Positions 16,762 through 27,843 of a DNA stretch of 64,000 nt are shown in pieces. How positions within the stretch are numbered: the first letter of the stretch is position 1; each line of letters opens with the position of its first letter. Position numbers and translations under genes: made by a program. The notes below the pieces were generated by a model. That model did no database searches and was not told the origin of the DNA. It saw only the letters and a list, made by a program, of their open reading frames with translations. The DNA is from Microbacterium sp. CFH 31415. GTDB taxonomy: Bacteria > Actinomycetota > Actinomycetes > Actinomycetales > Microbacteriaceae. The stretch lies in assembly GCF_022538185.1 (NCBI RefSeq), contig NZ_JAKYXC010000010.1, positions 203,508 to 267,507 of the forward strand, given 5' to 3'.

Positions 16762-18377
16762 GCAGCGTCGGCATCCTTCTCGGGCAGCGCATCCGCCGCG
16801 ACTGGCGGCAGCTGACGCTCTGGATCGTCGGCACGGCCGGCCTCGCCTATCTTGCGTACACCGGCGTCGGGGAGTCGTTCGGCACGGAGCAGGAGCGCTC
16901 AGCCCTCATCGCGACGGCTCTCGCCAACCCCGTGATCCTGCTCTTCCGCGGCCTCCCGTCCGGTGTCGGTCAGAGCTCCGTGATGGTGTTCCTCATCCTC
17001 CCGTGGCTGGCGATGCTCGCCGCCTTCATGAGCACGTTCCTCGCCGTGCGCCACACGCGCGGAGAGGAGGAGCCGGGTCGCGCCGAGCTCATCGCCGCGA
17101 CCCCTGCGGGCCGCACCGCGCCGATCGTCGCGACGGCGCTGCACGGCCTCCTGGCGAACGTGCTGCTCGCCGCCCTCACCACGGCCGCCTTCCTCGCGAC
17201 CGGCAGCGATCCGGGCGGGTCGCTGCTCGTCGGCGCGGCGGCAGGGTCCGTCGGCGTGGCCTTCCTCGGGATCGGCCTGTTCGCCGCCCAGCTGATGCGC
17301 ACCTCGCGCGGCGCCAACTCCGTGGCGGTGTGGACGCTGCTCGTCACGTTCGTGATGTGCGGCATCGGCAACGCGCTCGGAACCCCGAGCGACGACCTCA
17401 CCCGGATGGAGAGTTCCGGGCTCACCTGGCTGTCGCCCTTCGGCTGGGCCGAGAACACTCGCGCGTTCGACGAGGACGCGTGGTGGCCGCTCGCCCTCTG
17501 CCTCGGCCTGGGGGTGGTGCTCGCCGGGGTGGCGATCGCCCTCACGGCCGCGCGCGATCTCGGGGGCAGCTTCATCGCCGAGCGGCAGGGTCGCACCACG
17601 GCGCCGGCTTCGCTGTCAGGCCCCGCCGGGCTGGTGTGGCGCCTCACCCGCGGAAGCCTCCTCGGATGGGCGGTCGGCGGGCTCCTCACCGGGATCCTCG
17701 CGACCACGCTGGCGAGCGTCGTCGGGGAGATCGGCGCCCAGAACCCCGCGATCGGGCAGATCCTCGACCAGATCTCGGGCGGCGGAGACCTCGAGCAGGC
17801 GACCATCACCACCTTCTTCACGATGCTCGGCATCCTGGCCGCCTGTGCGGCCGTGCAGACGGTGTGCCGCGCCCGGCAGGAGGAGTCGCACGGCACGGCC
17901 GAGCCGGTGCTCGCGACCGGCGTCGGGCGGGTGCGGTGGCTCACCGGCTACCTCGCGCTCGCCCTCGCGGGCCTCCTGGCGGTGGTCGCCGCCGGGGCCG
18001 CGGGGTCGCTGCTCGGCCTGGCGAGCCGCGGCTCCGACGAGCACCTCGTGAAGACGGTGCTCGTCACGGCGGCAGGTCAGGTCGCCGCGGCATCCGTGTT
18101 CCTCGCCCTCACCGCCCTGGTGTTCGTGCTCCTCCCCCGGCTCACCATCCCGATCGGCTGGATGCTCGTCGTGGTCGGAATGACGCTCGGCCTGTTCGGC
18201 CCGATCTTCGGCTTCCCCGAGTGGGTCACGAATCTGTCGCCCATCGCGGTCGCCCCGGTGGTGCAGGGCGACGACGTCGATGTGCAGGGCGTCTGGTGGC
18301 TCATCGCGGTCGTCGGTGCCGGAGTCGCGGCATCCCTCGCCCTCATGCGCCGCCGCGAGCTCGCAGCGGGCGGGTAG
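16758..18377 (+). CDS. ABC exporter permease, TetR/polyketide-antibiotic type
   Basis: 539 residues with roughly twelve hydrophobic segments arranged as two homologous halves (helices around residues 15-130, 150-260, 290-400 and 400-530). This is the layout of the large permeases that pair with the ATPase just upstream to export hydrophobic antibiotics or lipids. Translation is coupled by GTGA. The TAG stop at 18375 is also the start of the -10 box of the next gene. Substrate unknown. Confidence 0.88.
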   Translation: MSSVGILLGQRIRRDWRQLTLWIVGTAGLAYLAYTGVGESFGTEQERSALIATALANPVILLFRGLPSGVGQSSVMVFLILPWLAMLAAFMSTFLAVRHTRGEEEPGRAELIAATPAGRTAPIVATALHGLLANVLLAALTTAAFLATGSDPGGSLLVGAAAGSVGVAFLGIGLFAAQLMRTSRGANSVAVWTLLVTFVMCGIGNALGTPSDDLTRMESSGLTWLSPFGWAENTRAFDEDAWWPLALCLGLGVVLAGVAIALTAARDLGGSFIAERQGRTTAPASLSGPAGLVWRLTRGSLLGWAVGGLLTGILATTLASVVGEIGAQNPAIGQILDQISGGGDLEQATITTFFTMLGILAACAAVQTVCRARQEESHGTAEPVLATGVGRVRWLTGYLALALAGLLAVVAAGAAGSLLGLASRGSDEHLVKTVLVTAAGQVAAASVFLALTALVFVLLPRLTIPIGWMLVVVGMTLGLFGPIFGFPEWVTNLSPIAVAPVVQGDDVDVQGVWWLIAVVGAGVAASLALMRRRELAAGG

Positions 18378-18386
18378 GTTCGATCG

Positions 18387-18869
18387 ATGGGCGAGGACAG
18401 AGGGCATCCGGGCGTCGAGGCGGCCGAGCAGGCGGCCGCGATGCTCGCCGCCGCAGGCATGGCACGCATGCCGGCGCGGGTGATGATGGCCCTCGTCGGC
18501 TCGCCGGACGAGGGGTACACCGCCGCCGAGCTGGCCGAGCGCCTGGGGGTCTCGGCCGCCGCGGTGTCGGGAGCCGTGCGCTACCTGGTCGGGATGCGGC
18601 TCATCCAGCGCCTGCCCCGCCCCGGCGACCGCCGCGACCGCTACGACCTCGTCGACGACGCGTGGGCCGGGATGATCACCGCGAACTCGCCGCTGTACGC
18701 GGGGCTGGCCGCGCAGATGGACGCGATCGCCGACGAGAACGCCGATGCACCGCAGTCCGTCGCGCGGGCGCGGGACGTCGCCGACTTCCTGCGATATCTG
18801 GCGGAGCGGATGCCGCGGCTCGCGGACGAGTGGCGGGCCCAGCGCGGAGCGGACCCCGAGCCCGGGTAG
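18387..18869 (+). CDS. MarR/GbsR-type transcriptional regulator
   Basis: 160 residues with a winged helix (MPARVMMALVGSPDEGYTAAELAERLGVSAAAVSGAVRYLVGMRLIQRLPRPGDRRDRY, given here only to mark residues 25-95) and a helical C-terminus for dimerisation. It follows the exporter genes and most likely controls them. The -10 box TAGGTT (18375-18380) lies 6 nt before ATG, so this gene can be expressed independently as a leaderless message. Confidence 0.88.
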   Translation: MGEDRGHPGVEAAEQAAAMLAAAGMARMPARVMMALVGSPDEGYTAAELAERLGVSAAAVSGAVRYLVGMRLIQRLPRPGDRRDRYDLVDDAWAGMITANSPLYAGLAAQMDAIADENADAPQSVARARDVADFLRYLAERMPRLADEWRAQRGADPEPG

Positions 18870-18879
18870 CCTTGCCCGA

Positions 18880-19410
18880 GTGACCGACTCCCCCCGCTAC
18901 ATCGTTGCCACCGACGGCGCCTGCAAGGGCAACCCCGGACCGGCGGGCTGGGCGTGGGTCGGCGAGGACGGCCAGTGGGCAGCGGGGTCCATCCCGGTCG
19001 GCACCAACAACATCGGCGAGCTGTTGGGCCTGCTCAAGGCCATCGAGGACCACCCTGACGTCGAGAACCTCGTGGTGCAGGCCGACTCGAGATACGCCAT
19101 CGACACCTACACGAAGTGGATGGACGGGCACCGCCGCCGCGGCTGGAAGACCTCGACCGGCGCGCCCACGAAGAACGTCGACCTGCTCGAGCAGCTCATC
19201 GCCGTGCGCGACGCCCGTCGCGCCGCCGGCCTTCCCGACGTCGTGCTCGAGCACGTGCGCGGGCACTCCGGCCACGTGCTCAACGCCTGGGCCGACGAGC
19301 GCGCCGTGCGCGCATCCGAGCACGCGGCCAAGGGAGTCGAGAGCGCCTGGTCGTCGCTCGGCGCACAGGATCCGATCGACGTCTCGGTCGCGCCCAAGAA
19401 CGGGCGCTGA
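18880..19410 (+). CDS. rnhA: Ribonuclease HI
   Basis: 176 residues that remove RNA from RNA/DNA hybrids. The four carboxylates are visible: Asp12 in ATDGACKGNPGP, Glu47 in TNNIGELLGLLKAI, Asp69 in QADSRYAI and Asp139 in NAWADERA. A His in EHVRGHSGH supplies the usual flexible-loop residue. GTG 18880 is chosen because TAGCCT (18867-18872) stands 7 nt upstream as a -10 box, making a leaderless message. The C-terminal 30 residues extend beyond the E. coli enzyme. Confidence 0.93.
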   Translation: MTDSPRYIVATDGACKGNPGPAGWAWVGEDGQWAAGSIPVGTNNIGELLGLLKAIEDHPDVENLVVQADSRYAIDTYTKWMDGHRRRGWKTSTGAPTKNVDLLEQLIAVRDARRAAGLPDVVLEHVRGHSGHVLNAWADERAVRASEHAAKGVESAWSSLGAQDPIDVSVAPKNGR

Positions 19411-19452
19411 ACCAACCCGTTCCGTCTCGCTCCGTTCGCCCGACGACCGGGT

Positions 19453-19926
19453 TCAGACCCCGGCCTCCGCGAGGTGCGACTCGAGTGCGTCGAGGGCGGG
19501 CCGCTGGCCCTTCACGAGCTTCTCGCGTGCAGCGGGAAGCGGCATCCACTCCACCCTGTCCACTTCGGGGAAGGACGCCGTCCGACCCGACCTCGGCGGC
19601 CACTCGAGCTCGAACTCGCCGAACTCCAGCCCGTCGAGCGAGAGGGCTGCGCCGTCGGCGATGAACACCGTGACGCGCTTACCCGACGAGTAGACGAAGG
19701 TGCCGAGCTCGGCGTACGGGCCGCCCGGCGCGTCGATGCCGAGTTCCTCGCGGAACTCGCGCTGCGCTGCGTCGAGCGCCGGCTCGTCCCCTTCGCGGAA
19801 CTCGCCCTTCGGGATCGACCAGGCGCCGGCGTCCTTCGAGGCCCAGTACGGTCCGCCCATGTGCGCGATGAGCACCTCGGGTTCGGGACCGAGCCGGTAG
19901 AGGAGGATGCCGGCGCTGGTCGTCAT
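19453..19926 (-). CDS. NUDIX hydrolase
   Basis: 157 residues. A Nudix box is seen as GEFREGDEPALDAAQREFREELGI (residues about 41-64, REFREELGI being the diagnostic part), preceded by WSIPKGEF. The opening SAGILLYRLG and the middle DRVEWMPLPAARE are typical of the YjaD/diadenosine-like actinobacterial group. It would hydrolyse a nucleoside diphosphate derivative, but the substrate cannot be assigned. A TAGCCT box 6 nt before ATG 19926 indicates a leaderless transcript. It converges with rnhA across 42 bp that contain an imperfect inverted repeat (CTGAACC ... CGGGTTCAG). Confidence 0.9.
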   Translation of the reverse strand: MTTSAGILLYRLGPEPEVLIAHMGGPYWASKDAGAWSIPKGEFREGDEPALDAAQREFREELGIDAPGGPYAELGTFVYSSGKRVTVFIADGAALSLDGLEFGEFELEWPPRSGRTASFPEVDRVEWMPLPAAREKLVKGQRPALDALESHLAEAGV

Positions 19927-19935
19927 GCGGCGAGG

Positions 19936-20949
19936 CTAGACGATGCGCGTCTTGGGCGAAACGCCGTAGGTGTCTTCGGGATCGTCGTAGACGGCGCCGG
20001 CGAGCGCGGTGTCGATCGCGGCCATCGTGTCGGCGTCGAGCACGACGCCCGAGGCCTTCACTGTGTCGGCGAGCTGCTCCGGGCGCGAGGCGCCGACCAG
20101 GGCCGAAGCGACGTTCTTGTTCTGCAGCACCCACGCGATCGCGAGCTGCGGCATCGTGAGCCCCGCCTGCTCGGCGATGGGCGTGAGCCGCTGCACCGCC
20201 TCGAGCACCTCATCGCGCAGGAAGTCCTTGATGAACTGCGCGCCGCTCTTCTCGTCGGTGGCCCGCGAGCCCGCGGGCACCGGCTGACCGGGCAGGTACT
20301 TGCCCGACAGCACGCCCTGCGCCATCGGCGACCAGACGATCTGCGAGATGCCGAGCTCCTGCGACGCCGGCACGACCTTGCCCTCGATCACGCGCCACAG
20401 CATCGAGTACTGGGGCTGGTTGGAGATGAGCTGGATGCCGAGTCCCTTCGCCAGGGCGTGCCCCTCGCGAAGCTGCTCGGCCGTCCACTCCGAGACGCCG
20501 ATGTACAGCGCCTTCCCCTGGCGGACGATGTCGGCGAACGCCTGGAACGTCTCCTCGAGCGGCGTCTCGTAGTCGAAGCGGTGCGCCTGGTAGAGGTCGA
20601 CGTAGTCGGTACCGAGGCGCGCGAGCGATCCGTTGATGGACTCCATGATGTGCTTGCGGCTCAGTCCGGTGTCGTTGGCGCCACGGGGTCCGGTCGGGAA
20701 GTACACCTTCGTGAAGATCTCGAGCGACTCGCGCCGGCGGCCGGCGAGCGCCTTGCCGAGCACGGTCTCGGCGGCGGTGTTGGCGTACACGTCGGCGGTG
20801 TCGAACGTCGTGATGCCGGCATCCAGCGCCGCGTGCACCGTCTCGATCGCCGCCGTGTCGTCGACCTGCGATCCGTGCGTCACCCAGTTGCCGTAGGTGA
20901 TCTCCGAGACCTTGAGACCGCTGTTGCCGAGATACCGATAGTTGACCAT
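19936..20949 (-). CDS. Aldo/keto reductase (Kvbeta-like)
   Basis: 337 residues. The tetrad is Asp in TTFDTADVY, Tyr55-equivalent in ADVYAN, Lys in IFTKVYFPTGP and His in LYQAHRFDYETP. The NADPH site SMLWRVIEGKVVP and IGVSEWTAEQL fit the voltage-gated-channel-beta-like AKR branch. It likely reduces aldehydes or sugars, substrate unknown. TAGCGT (20961-20956) lies 6 nt before ATG, giving a leaderless message. It is divergent from the giant secreted protein gene. Confidence 0.92.
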   Translation of the reverse strand: MVNYRYLGNSGLKVSEITYGNWVTHGSQVDDTAAIETVHAALDAGITTFDTADVYANTAAETVLGKALAGRRRESLEIFTKVYFPTGPRGANDTGLSRKHIMESINGSLARLGTDYVDLYQAHRFDYETPLEETFQAFADIVRQGKALYIGVSEWTAEQLREGHALAKGLGIQLISNQPQYSMLWRVIEGKVVPASQELGISQIVWSPMAQGVLSGKYLPGQPVPAGSRATDEKSGAQFIKDFLRDEVLEAVQRLTPIAEQAGLTMPQLAIAWVLQNKNVASALVGASRPEQLADTVKASGVVLDADTMAAIDTALAGAVYDDPEDTYGVSPKTRIV

Positions 20950-21120
20950 CAGACAACGCTATCGGCGGGGGGATGCTGCGGGGCCGCCTGTGCCACCCCC
21001 GTGCGGTTCACAGCGGGAAAGCGGATACTGTCCTCGGCGGACTCGGTGTCACCGACGTCACCGGTCACGTCGCCTCGCGCGACGCGACGACCCTCGGTCC
21101 GCGCATGAGTCAGAGCCGTC

Positions 21121-24100
21121 ATGACCGTCGTCCCGTCGCCGCGACGCCGCATCCGCAGGGCCGTGGGCCTCGCAGCTGCGGCGACCGTCGTCGCGGCCGG
21201 ACTCGTGAGCCTGCCGTCTCCGGCGTCGGCAGTCCCCTCCCCTCCCCCGGAGGCCGACGTCTACCTGGTGTCGCGCACGGATGAGGGGTCGTCGGGAGCG
21301 CCCTACATCACGCCCGACGGTCAGAGGGTCGCCTACGCGTCCGACGCCGGCGGCCTGGTCGAGGGCACTCAGGTCGCGACGCGGAACATCTTCCTCGCGA
21401 CGGCCAAACGCGGCTCCGGTGACCCCTTCTCGGGCCGGCCGCGCCTCGTGAGCCGTCCCGACGGCTCGCTCCCCGACGAGCCGGCGAACGACGTGAGCGA
21501 CGACCCCGTGGCGAGCGCCGACGGCCGGTACGTCGCGTTCGTCAGTCAGGCGACGAACCTCGTGCCGGAAGGCGCCACCCCGGGCCTCGCCGCCGTCTAC
21601 GTGCGCGACATGAGCGCGGGAACCACGTTCCGCGTCGACGCGGGCCCCGAACCGAACGGGGCCGCGTACGAGCCCGACCTGAGCGACGACGGCCGCCACC
21701 TGGTCTTCACGTCCACCGCCACGAATCTGACACCGGGCGACACCAACGGCGCTCCCGACGTCTTCGTCGCCGACCTCGACAGCAACGGAGACGGAACGCT
21801 CGGCGACGTCGCCGTGACCCGCCTGCTGGGCTCGCGCAGCGTGCCGGGGGGCACGGCCCAGCCGGCGATCAGCGGCGATGGCGCGTGGATCGCGTTCACC
21901 GCCTTCCTCGCCGACCCGACCGGAGCATCCGGAACGTCCGGCGACGTCGCCTCGGTGTTCCGCACCCGCCGTGGCGCCGAAGCCGAGACGCGCATCCTTG
22001 CCGCAGGCGCCCACCATGGCGCGGTCGACGCGACCGGCAGCGCCTACGCGGTGGTCGTCGACGATTGCCAGGGCGACGCCGTCGTCGCCGGCGTGACGCT
22101 CGACGCCGCCGGAACCCCCTTCGCGGTCGGCATCGGCAGGATCGAGGTGGAGCGCGGCGTCGGCAGCGTCTGGGCTCCGGCGATCTCGGCCGACGGGTCG
22201 ACCGTGGCATGGGCGACCACGCAGCCGGACGCCGGCCGGTCCGAGCCGCTCGCCGACCCGGTGGTGCGCGTGGCCGAGCCGGCGTGGGAGGAGGCCCGCG
22301 CGGGGGAGATGCCGTGCGCGGGCGACCACGACGACGCCACCGAGCTCGGCGTCGGCGATGCACCGACGCTGTCGGCGTCGGGCCGCACGGTCGCGTTCGG
22401 CGGGCCGAGCGACATGACCTCGGCGGAGACCTCGGTCACCGCCGTGGACCGCCGGACCCATGACGGTCTCTGGGTGTCGAACACGATGGGCGGGCTGACC
22501 GTCCCCGGCTACGTCACGAGTGTGGCGATCTCCGAGATCCCGGTGTCGGCGGTCGCCGCGTACGCCGGGGCGCTTGCGGACGTGCCGATCCAGCGGCTGC
22601 CCGTCTCCCGTCTCCCGCTCACGGCGCTGCCGATCCACCGGCTGCCGGTCCACCGCCTGCTGGACGGCGATTCGCCGATCTATCGCCAGCAGGCCGACGA
22701 TGCCACGCTCCGCCGGGTGCCGATCGACCGGCTGGCGCTCCACCGGGTGCCGCTCCAGCGCCCCGACATCCCCGGCGGCTGGCAGCAGGTGCTCGCCGCC
22801 ACCCCGTTCGCCGGCCGGCTCACGCAGAGCGTGACGCTCGCCGAGGTTCTCGGCTGGGCGGACAGGGCGCGCCCCGGTCGGTCGTCGGGTGGCGCGGCGG
22901 AAGCCGCGACCCTGATCCGGAGCCTGTCGCTCGGTGACGTCGACCTCGACGGCTCGGGCATCGACGCGCTCTCGGTCGGGTCGCTGCTCCTCGGCGCAGC
23001 GCCGCTCCCCGAGGTCGAGGTGGCCGGCTCCGGCTCGCCCCTCGAGCGCTGGCAGGCGCTCGCCGACGCACAGGGACTCGGCGTCACCGCCGACGACACG
23101 ACCTACCTGGCGGAGCTCGACGCCGCGGGGCTCGATCTCAGCCGGACGGGTGTCGATGCAGTCCCCCTGAACCAGCTGCCCCTCGACGCCACGATGCTCG
23201 ACGACATCACGCTGGCTGCCTCCGGCCGCCAGCCGGGGCTGTTCCTGGCCGGCACACCGCTCGGGGCGGTCGAGGTCGACTCGCTGAGCACAGCCGCGCA
23301 GACGGTGCTGTTCGGCGGAAGCCGGTCGGGGACGCTCGCCGAAAACGCCGGCGCCCTGCGCCCCTCGGCGACGCTCGCCGACCTGGCGGCGGGTGCGCCC
23401 GACTCTGTCACCGTCGGCACGGCGCTGTTCTCGCTCATCGACCGTGCCGCCTATCCGTGGGAGCAGATCGACCCGACGGTCATCCCTGCCGGCGCGGCGG
23501 TCCAGCAGACCGCCGATCAGGACTGCGACGAAGGCGGCCGGTGCGGACGCGTCGCACAGTTCCAGTTCACGTTCGATCCCGGTCCGGGGGAGGCAACCCT
23601 CTTCCCCGCGCCCACCGCATCGGTCACGTTGCCGGCGTCGTCGCGCCTCTCGCTCGTGCGGGCGACCGGCTCGGGCCCCCGCTTCACGCCGGACGGCGAC
23701 CAGGTCTACGACGGTCCGGTGCAGGCCGAGGGATCGCTGGTGCGGTTCCCGCTGCCCGACACGGCGGGCGGCACCGTGCGGTCGCTGTCGCTCGAGTACA
23801 CGGCGAGCCGGCAGCCCGGTGCGTGGAGCTCCCGCGCCGAACTGACCAGCGCCGACCTGCGCGCGGACGACGAGATCCTCCTCACCGCCGCGCCGGAGTA
23901 CTACGACGTCGCCGACCACAACCGCACGCCGGACGGCCAGTGGCAGGCCATCCCGCAGACGCTGGCCGAGGGGGTTCTCCGCTACGAGTGGATCTCGCCC
24001 GCGTCGATCGAGTCCGACGACGAGGGGCGACAGCTTACCGCCCCGGCCGACGACGAGGACTGGTTCTCCGTCGAGCCGCCGAAGCCGGGGCAGCGCCTCG

Positions 24101-27100
24101 TGGTGTCGTCGCACGCCGCAGACGGTGGGATCTCGCTCGCGCTCCTCAAGCCCGCGCAGACGCTGTCGCCGCTCGGCCTGCCCAGCCTGGGCGTCGCGCC
24201 CGGCACCGCCGTCACCGAGCAGGAGGAGAGGGATGCCGCGGCCCCCGCCGAGTCGGGAGCGGACACCGGTACGGCCGTACCCGGCCACGTGCTCCTCGAC
24301 CAGGCGACGGTCGGCGGAGACGGCACGGTGACGGTTCAGGCATCCTCCGCCTTCACCGAGGGCGAGGCGGACTGGCTCGTGCGGGTGACGAGCGGGAACG
24401 GACTCGCCGGCTCGCAGCTCTACTCCCTCCGCGCGACCTACCTCCCGGAGCCGCCGGAGCAGCGCTGCGCGCCCTGGCTGGCGCCCCTCGACGTCGAGCC
24501 TCAGAACCCCGACGACCCGTGGCCGTTCGTCGTCAGCGACCCGGTCGGCGCGGCCACGAACACGCTCTACCTCATCGACACGACGCGCTTCCGGCTGACC
24601 CACGGCCTGCAGGCGACCGACGAGGTCATCGCGGCGATCCGGGCCCTCGACGGCACGGGCACGGTGGGCGACGCCACGATCTCCGGTGCGATCCTCTCGA
24701 TCGACACCGATCCCGCCGTCGTGGCTGCCCGCGCGGCACTCGACCAGGAGCCGTGCTCGCTGAGCGCCCGGCGCTCCCTGACCGCCGCGATCACCGCGTT
24801 CGTCACCGCGGCGGTCGGCCCCGCCGCCGAGCAGATCGAGTCGATCGTCATCGTGGGCGGCGACGACATCGTGCCCTTCGCGCCCGTCCCCCAGCATGCC
24901 GCGCAGTTCACCGAGGCGAGCCACGCCGCCGAGCTCAGGCTCCCCGCGCAGCCGGACGGCACCCCCTGCCCTGCCGGGCTCCGGCCGGGCGAGGTCGACC
25001 CGTGCGCCACGCCGCTGTCCGCCGCGGCCGCGGCGGGCGTGATCCTCACCGACGACCCGTACGGCCTCGCCGATGCCTACCCGTCCTTCGGCGGCCATCT
25101 CTACGTGCCGACCGTCGCCGTCGGCCGTCTGGTCGACACTGCCGACCAGATCCGCGGCCAGCTCGACCGATTCCGCTATGCCGATGGGGTCCTCGCGGGC
25201 GACTCGGCTCTCACCGGCGCCTACGGCGCGTGGGCGGAGCTTCCGCAGCTGGTCAGCGAGAAGCTCGCCTGGCGGCTCGGCGGCGACGAGTCGCTGGAGC
25301 AGCCGTGGTCCAGGCAGGACGCCGAGTCCCGTCTCTTCCCCCGCGGCGCGGACGCGCCGCGGATCGTGTCGCTCAACGCGCATTCCGACGAGCGGCGCCT
25401 GGTGGCCGGCGTCGAGGACGCCGCGACCGGGGCGGTCGACGACTCCGCCGTCATCGACGCCGGCGATCACGCTCCTCCGGCCGTCCCGCGCGCGGAGGAG
25501 GTCTTCGATCCGCGCGCGCCGACGAGCCCGCTCGACGGCGCGGTCGTCTTCATGATCGGCGGACACGCGGGCAACAACCTCCCGGCCGCCTACTACGGCG
25601 ACGTCACCGACTGGGCGGACGTGTTCTCGCCGGCGGGCGGCTTCGTCGGCAACACCGGATTCGGCCTCGCGAACGGCGCTGCGACCGCGTTCAGCGAGCG
25701 TCTGCTCGGCCTCTACGCCGACTGGATCGGCGTGCAGAGCGCCCGGGGGCCGGTCTCGTCCGGCGGTGCGCTCGCCTACGCCAAGCAGGCGTACGCCGGT
25801 GCGCTGGGCCTGTACTCCGGGTACGACGAGAAGGTCCTGATGCAGGCCGTGTACTACGGCATGCCGATGTACACCTTCGAGGATTCGACGAAGGAAGCAC
25901 CCCTCCCCGCGGCGCCCGAGCTCCGGATCGCCGACGGGCGGTCCGGGCTCTCGTCGGCCCCGCTGACGCTGACGCCGTCCTTCGCCACCGTGACCAGGGA
26001 GGACCTCACCGGCGCACAGCTCACCTACGTCACCGTGGGCGACGAGCAGCCGATCGCCGTTCCCGGCCAGCCGCTGCTGCCGAGACTCGTCACGCAGATC
26101 CCGTCATCCGACGAGGCAGGCAGGATCCCGCGCGGCGCCCTGATCACGAGCCTCACCTCCTCGTGGACCGGCACGGTGCGCCCCGCGATCGGCGACCCCG
26201 GCATCGGGATCGAGCGGGCGCCGGTCGTGAAGGACGGTCTCGCCTTCCCCTCCTCCTTCACCTCGATCTCGCGGCAGGAGACGCCGAGCGGCCCCGTCAG
26301 CCTTCTGGTCACGGCACCCGCCAACGTCCAGTCGGCCACGGGCGGTCTCGGCCGGATCGAGACCTTCCCGTCGATGGGTCTCGAGATCCTCTACGGTCCC
26401 GACGACGGCGACGTCGTGCCGCCCATGATCCGCTGGACGCAGCACCGCGACGGCGAGGTCGCCATCGCCGCGCAGGACGCGGGCGGCGAAGTGGCCCGCG
26501 TGGTGCTCCTCGTGCAGGAGGCCGACGCCCCGGCGGACGACGCCACGCGCGACTGGGAGGCCGTCGAGCTCGAGCTCGACACCGACGGCATCTGGCGCGG
26601 CGACATCCCCGTCTCGGTCTCGGGCCCCTACCGCTGGATCGCGCAGGCCGTTGACGCCTCCGGCAACGTCGCGACCGACAGTGCGCGCGGGCGCATCCAG
26701 GTCGCCGGCGCCGCCGGGCCCGTGCTCGGCGCGCCCGGCGGTCCGCTGACCGTGAACGCCGGAGACCGCGTGGTGCGCAGCATCCCCATCACGGAGGCCG
26801 CACCCGGAGCCGTCGTCACCGGGTCGTATCTCCTCCTCGACGCCGGCGGACGGGAGCTCGCGGCGGGTCCCGTGACCGTCGCGACGGCTGCCGACGGCGC
26901 GATGCACGCCGTCGTCGACCTCATCGCCGACACCCCGGGCACGTTCCAGGTCTCGGTGACGGCCTGCAGCGGCGGCCAGGACTGCGGCGAGCCCGCCGGT
27001 TTCGCCCTGACGGTGCAGTCGCGCAACTCGGCTCCGACGGCATCGGTCTCCCTCGATCGCGAGGGCATCACACCAGGCAGCCTGCTGACGGCGGAGGCGG

Positions 27101-27843
27101 CCGGCGCCGATCCCGACGGCGGCGACGTCGTCACCCTGTCGTACCGCTGGCTGCGCAACGGTGTGCTGCTCGACGGCGCTGAGGTCGCGATGCTCTCGCT
27201 CGACGGAGTCACGCGCCCGGGCGACGTGATCCGCGTCGAAGTCGTCCCGAACGACGGCGAGACGGACGGACACGCCGCATCCGCCGAGATCGTCGTCGGA
27301 GACGAGCTCGCGCTTCCGACGATCGCCGCCTGGGCGACATCGGCGGGCGACATCTACGACGACGGATCGTGGGCATCGGACGACGTCGTCGTGTCGTTCA
27401 CGTGCACGGGCACGGGCGTGTCGTGTCCGGTGCCGTTCACCGTCTCCGCCGACACCGACAGCACGCGGGTCGAGCGCACCATCAGCGATGTCCAGGGGCG
27501 CCAGGCGACCGCGGGCATCACGGTGCGGCGCGATGCGACGGCCCCGTCGCTCTCGCCGTCCGTCACTCCTGATCCCGTCGCCGTCGGCGGCACCGCGACG
27601 GCCGTGCCGGCAGCGATCGACACCGGTTCGGGCATCGCCGTGCAGTCGTGCGATCAGCCGGTCACGGCCACCGAGGGCGTGAAGAGACTGACCTGCCGTG
27701 CCACCGATGTCGCCGGCAACAGCGCGGTGACCACCGTCGCGTACACCGTGATCGGGCCGGCGGGATCGATCGGGGCACCGGCGCCGGGCGGCGGCGGCCG
27801 GCCGCCCGCCGTGGGCGTCGGTCCTAGTCCTCGAGCGGAGTGA
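21121..27843 (+). CDS. Giant secreted multidomain protein with propeller and C25-like domains
   Basis: 2240 residues. A signal peptide with RRRIRR, a hydrophobic core and an SPASA site suggests cleavage after residue 37. Residues about 55-440 hold six copies of a blade motif of the type PxxSxDGRxVAFxS, as in TolB/PD40 propellers. Residues about 470-555 contain a run of LPIHRLP/VPLQRxD-type repeats. Residues about 1120-1590 resemble a gingipain (C25) fold: [31 protein letters not shown] and [10 protein letters not shown] are visible, but no Cys occupies the expected active-site position. Ig/PKD-like domains follow (about 1830-2215), ending in a Gly/Pro-rich tail without LPxTG or a membrane anchor. 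Probably an exported surface or extracellular protein; function unknown. The 3' end overlaps rlmN. Confidence 0.8.
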   Translation: MTVVPSPRRRIRRAVGLAAAATVVAAGLVSLPSPASAVPSPPPEADVYLVSRTDEGSSGAPYITPDGQRVAYASDAGGLVEGTQVATRNIFLATAKRGSGDPFSGRPRLVSRPDGSLPDEPANDVSDDPVASADGRYVAFVSQATNLVPEGATPGLAAVYVRDMSAGTTFRVDAGPEPNGAAYEPDLSDDGRHLVFTSTATNLTPGDTNGAPDVFVADLDSNGDGTLGDVAVTRLLGSRSVPGGTAQPAISGDGAWIAFTAFLADPTGASGTSGDVASVFRTRRGAEAETRILAAGAHHGAVDATGSAYAVVVDDCQGDAVVAGVTLDAAGTPFAVGIGRIEVERGVGSVWAPAISADGSTVAWATTQPDAGRSEPLADPVVRVAEPAWEEARAGEMPCAGDHDDATELGVGDAPTLSASGRTVAFGGPSDMTSAETSVTAVDRRTHDGLWVSNTMGGLTVPGYVTSVAISEIPVSAVAAYAGALADVPIQRLPVSRLPLTALPIHRLPVHRLLDGDSPIYRQQADDATLRRVPIDRLALHRVPLQRPDIPGGWQQVLAATPFAGRLTQSVTLAEVLGWADRARPGRSSGGAAEAATLIRSLSLGDVDLDGSGIDALSVGSLLLGAAPLPEVEVAGSGSPLERWQALADAQGLGVTADDTTYLAELDAAGLDLSRTGVDAVPLNQLPLDATMLDDITLAASGRQPGLFLAGTPLGAVEVDSLSTAAQTVLFGGSRSGTLAENAGALRPSATLADLAAGAPDSVTVGTALFSLIDRAAYPWEQIDPTVIPAGAAVQQTADQDCDEGGRCGRVAQFQFTFDPGPGEATLFPAPTASVTLPASSRLSLVRATGSGPRFTPDGDQVYDGPVQAEGSLVRFPLPDTAGGTVRSLSLEYTASRQPGAWSSRAELTSADLRADDEILLTAAPEYYDVADHNRTPDGQWQAIPQTLAEGVLRYEWISPASIESDDEGRQLTAPADDEDWFSVEPPKPGQRLVVSSHAADGGISLALLKPAQTLSPLGLPSLGVAPGTAVTEQEERDAAAPAESGADTGTAVPGHVLLDQATVGGDGTVTVQASSAFTEGEADWLVRVTSGNGLAGSQLYSLRATYLPEPPEQRCAPWLAPLDVEPQNPDDPWPFVVSDPVGAATNTLYLIDTTRFRLTHGLQATDEVIAAIRALDGTGTVGDATISGAILSIDTDPAVVAARAALDQEPCSLSARRSLTAAITAFVTAAVGPAAEQIESIVIVGGDDIVPFAPVPQHAAQFTEASHAAELRLPAQPDGTPCPAGLRPGEVDPCATPLSAAAAAGVILTDDPYGLADAYPSFGGHLYVPTVAVGRLVDTADQIRGQLDRFRYADGVLAGDSALTGAYGAWAELPQLVSEKLAWRLGGDESLEQPWSRQDAESRLFPRGADAPRIVSLNAHSDERRLVAGVEDAATGAVDDSAVIDAGDHAPPAVPRAEEVFDPRAPTSPLDGAVVFMIGGHAGNNLPAAYYGDVTDWADVFSPAGGFVGNTGFGLANGAATAFSERLLGLYADWIGVQSARGPVSSGGALAYAKQAYAGALGLYSGYDEKVLMQAVYYGMPMYTFEDSTKEAPLPAAPELRIADGRSGLSSAPLTLTPSFATVTREDLTGAQLTYVTVGDEQPIAVPGQPLLPRLVTQIPSSDEAGRIPRGALITSLTSSWTGTVRPAIGDPGIGIERAPVVKDGLAFPSSFTSISRQETPSGPVSLLVTAPANVQSATGGLGRIETFPSMGLEILYGPDDGDVVPPMIRWTQHRDGEVAIAAQDAGGEVARVVLLVQEADAPADDATRDWEAVELELDTDGIWRGDIPVSVSGPYRWIAQAVDASGNVATDSARGRIQVAGAAGPVLGAPGGPLTVNAGDRVVRSIPITEAAPGAVVTGSYLLLDAGGRELAAGPVTVATAADGAMHAVVDLIADTPGTFQVSVTACSGGQDCGEPAGFALTVQSRNSAPTASVSLDREGITPGSLLTAEAAGADPDGGDVVTLSYRWLRNGVLLDGAEVAMLSLDGVTRPGDVIRVEVVPNDGETDGHAASAEIVVGDELALPTIAAWATSAGDIYDDGSWASDDVVVSFTCTGTGVSCPVPFTVSADTDSTRVERTISDVQGRQATAGITVRRDATAPSLSPSVTPDPVAVGGTATAVPAAIDTGSGIAVQSCDQPVTATEGVKRLTCRATDVAGNSAVTTVAYTVIGPAGSIGAPAPGGGGRPPAVGVGPSPRAE

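Noticed and set aside
21058..25566. A 1502-codon open frame on the minus strand opposite the giant secreted gene
   Set aside because: Its composition (Arg/Gly/Asp-rich, no domain, no start signal) is what antisense of a high-GC gene gives; the plus strand has signal peptide and recognisable domains.
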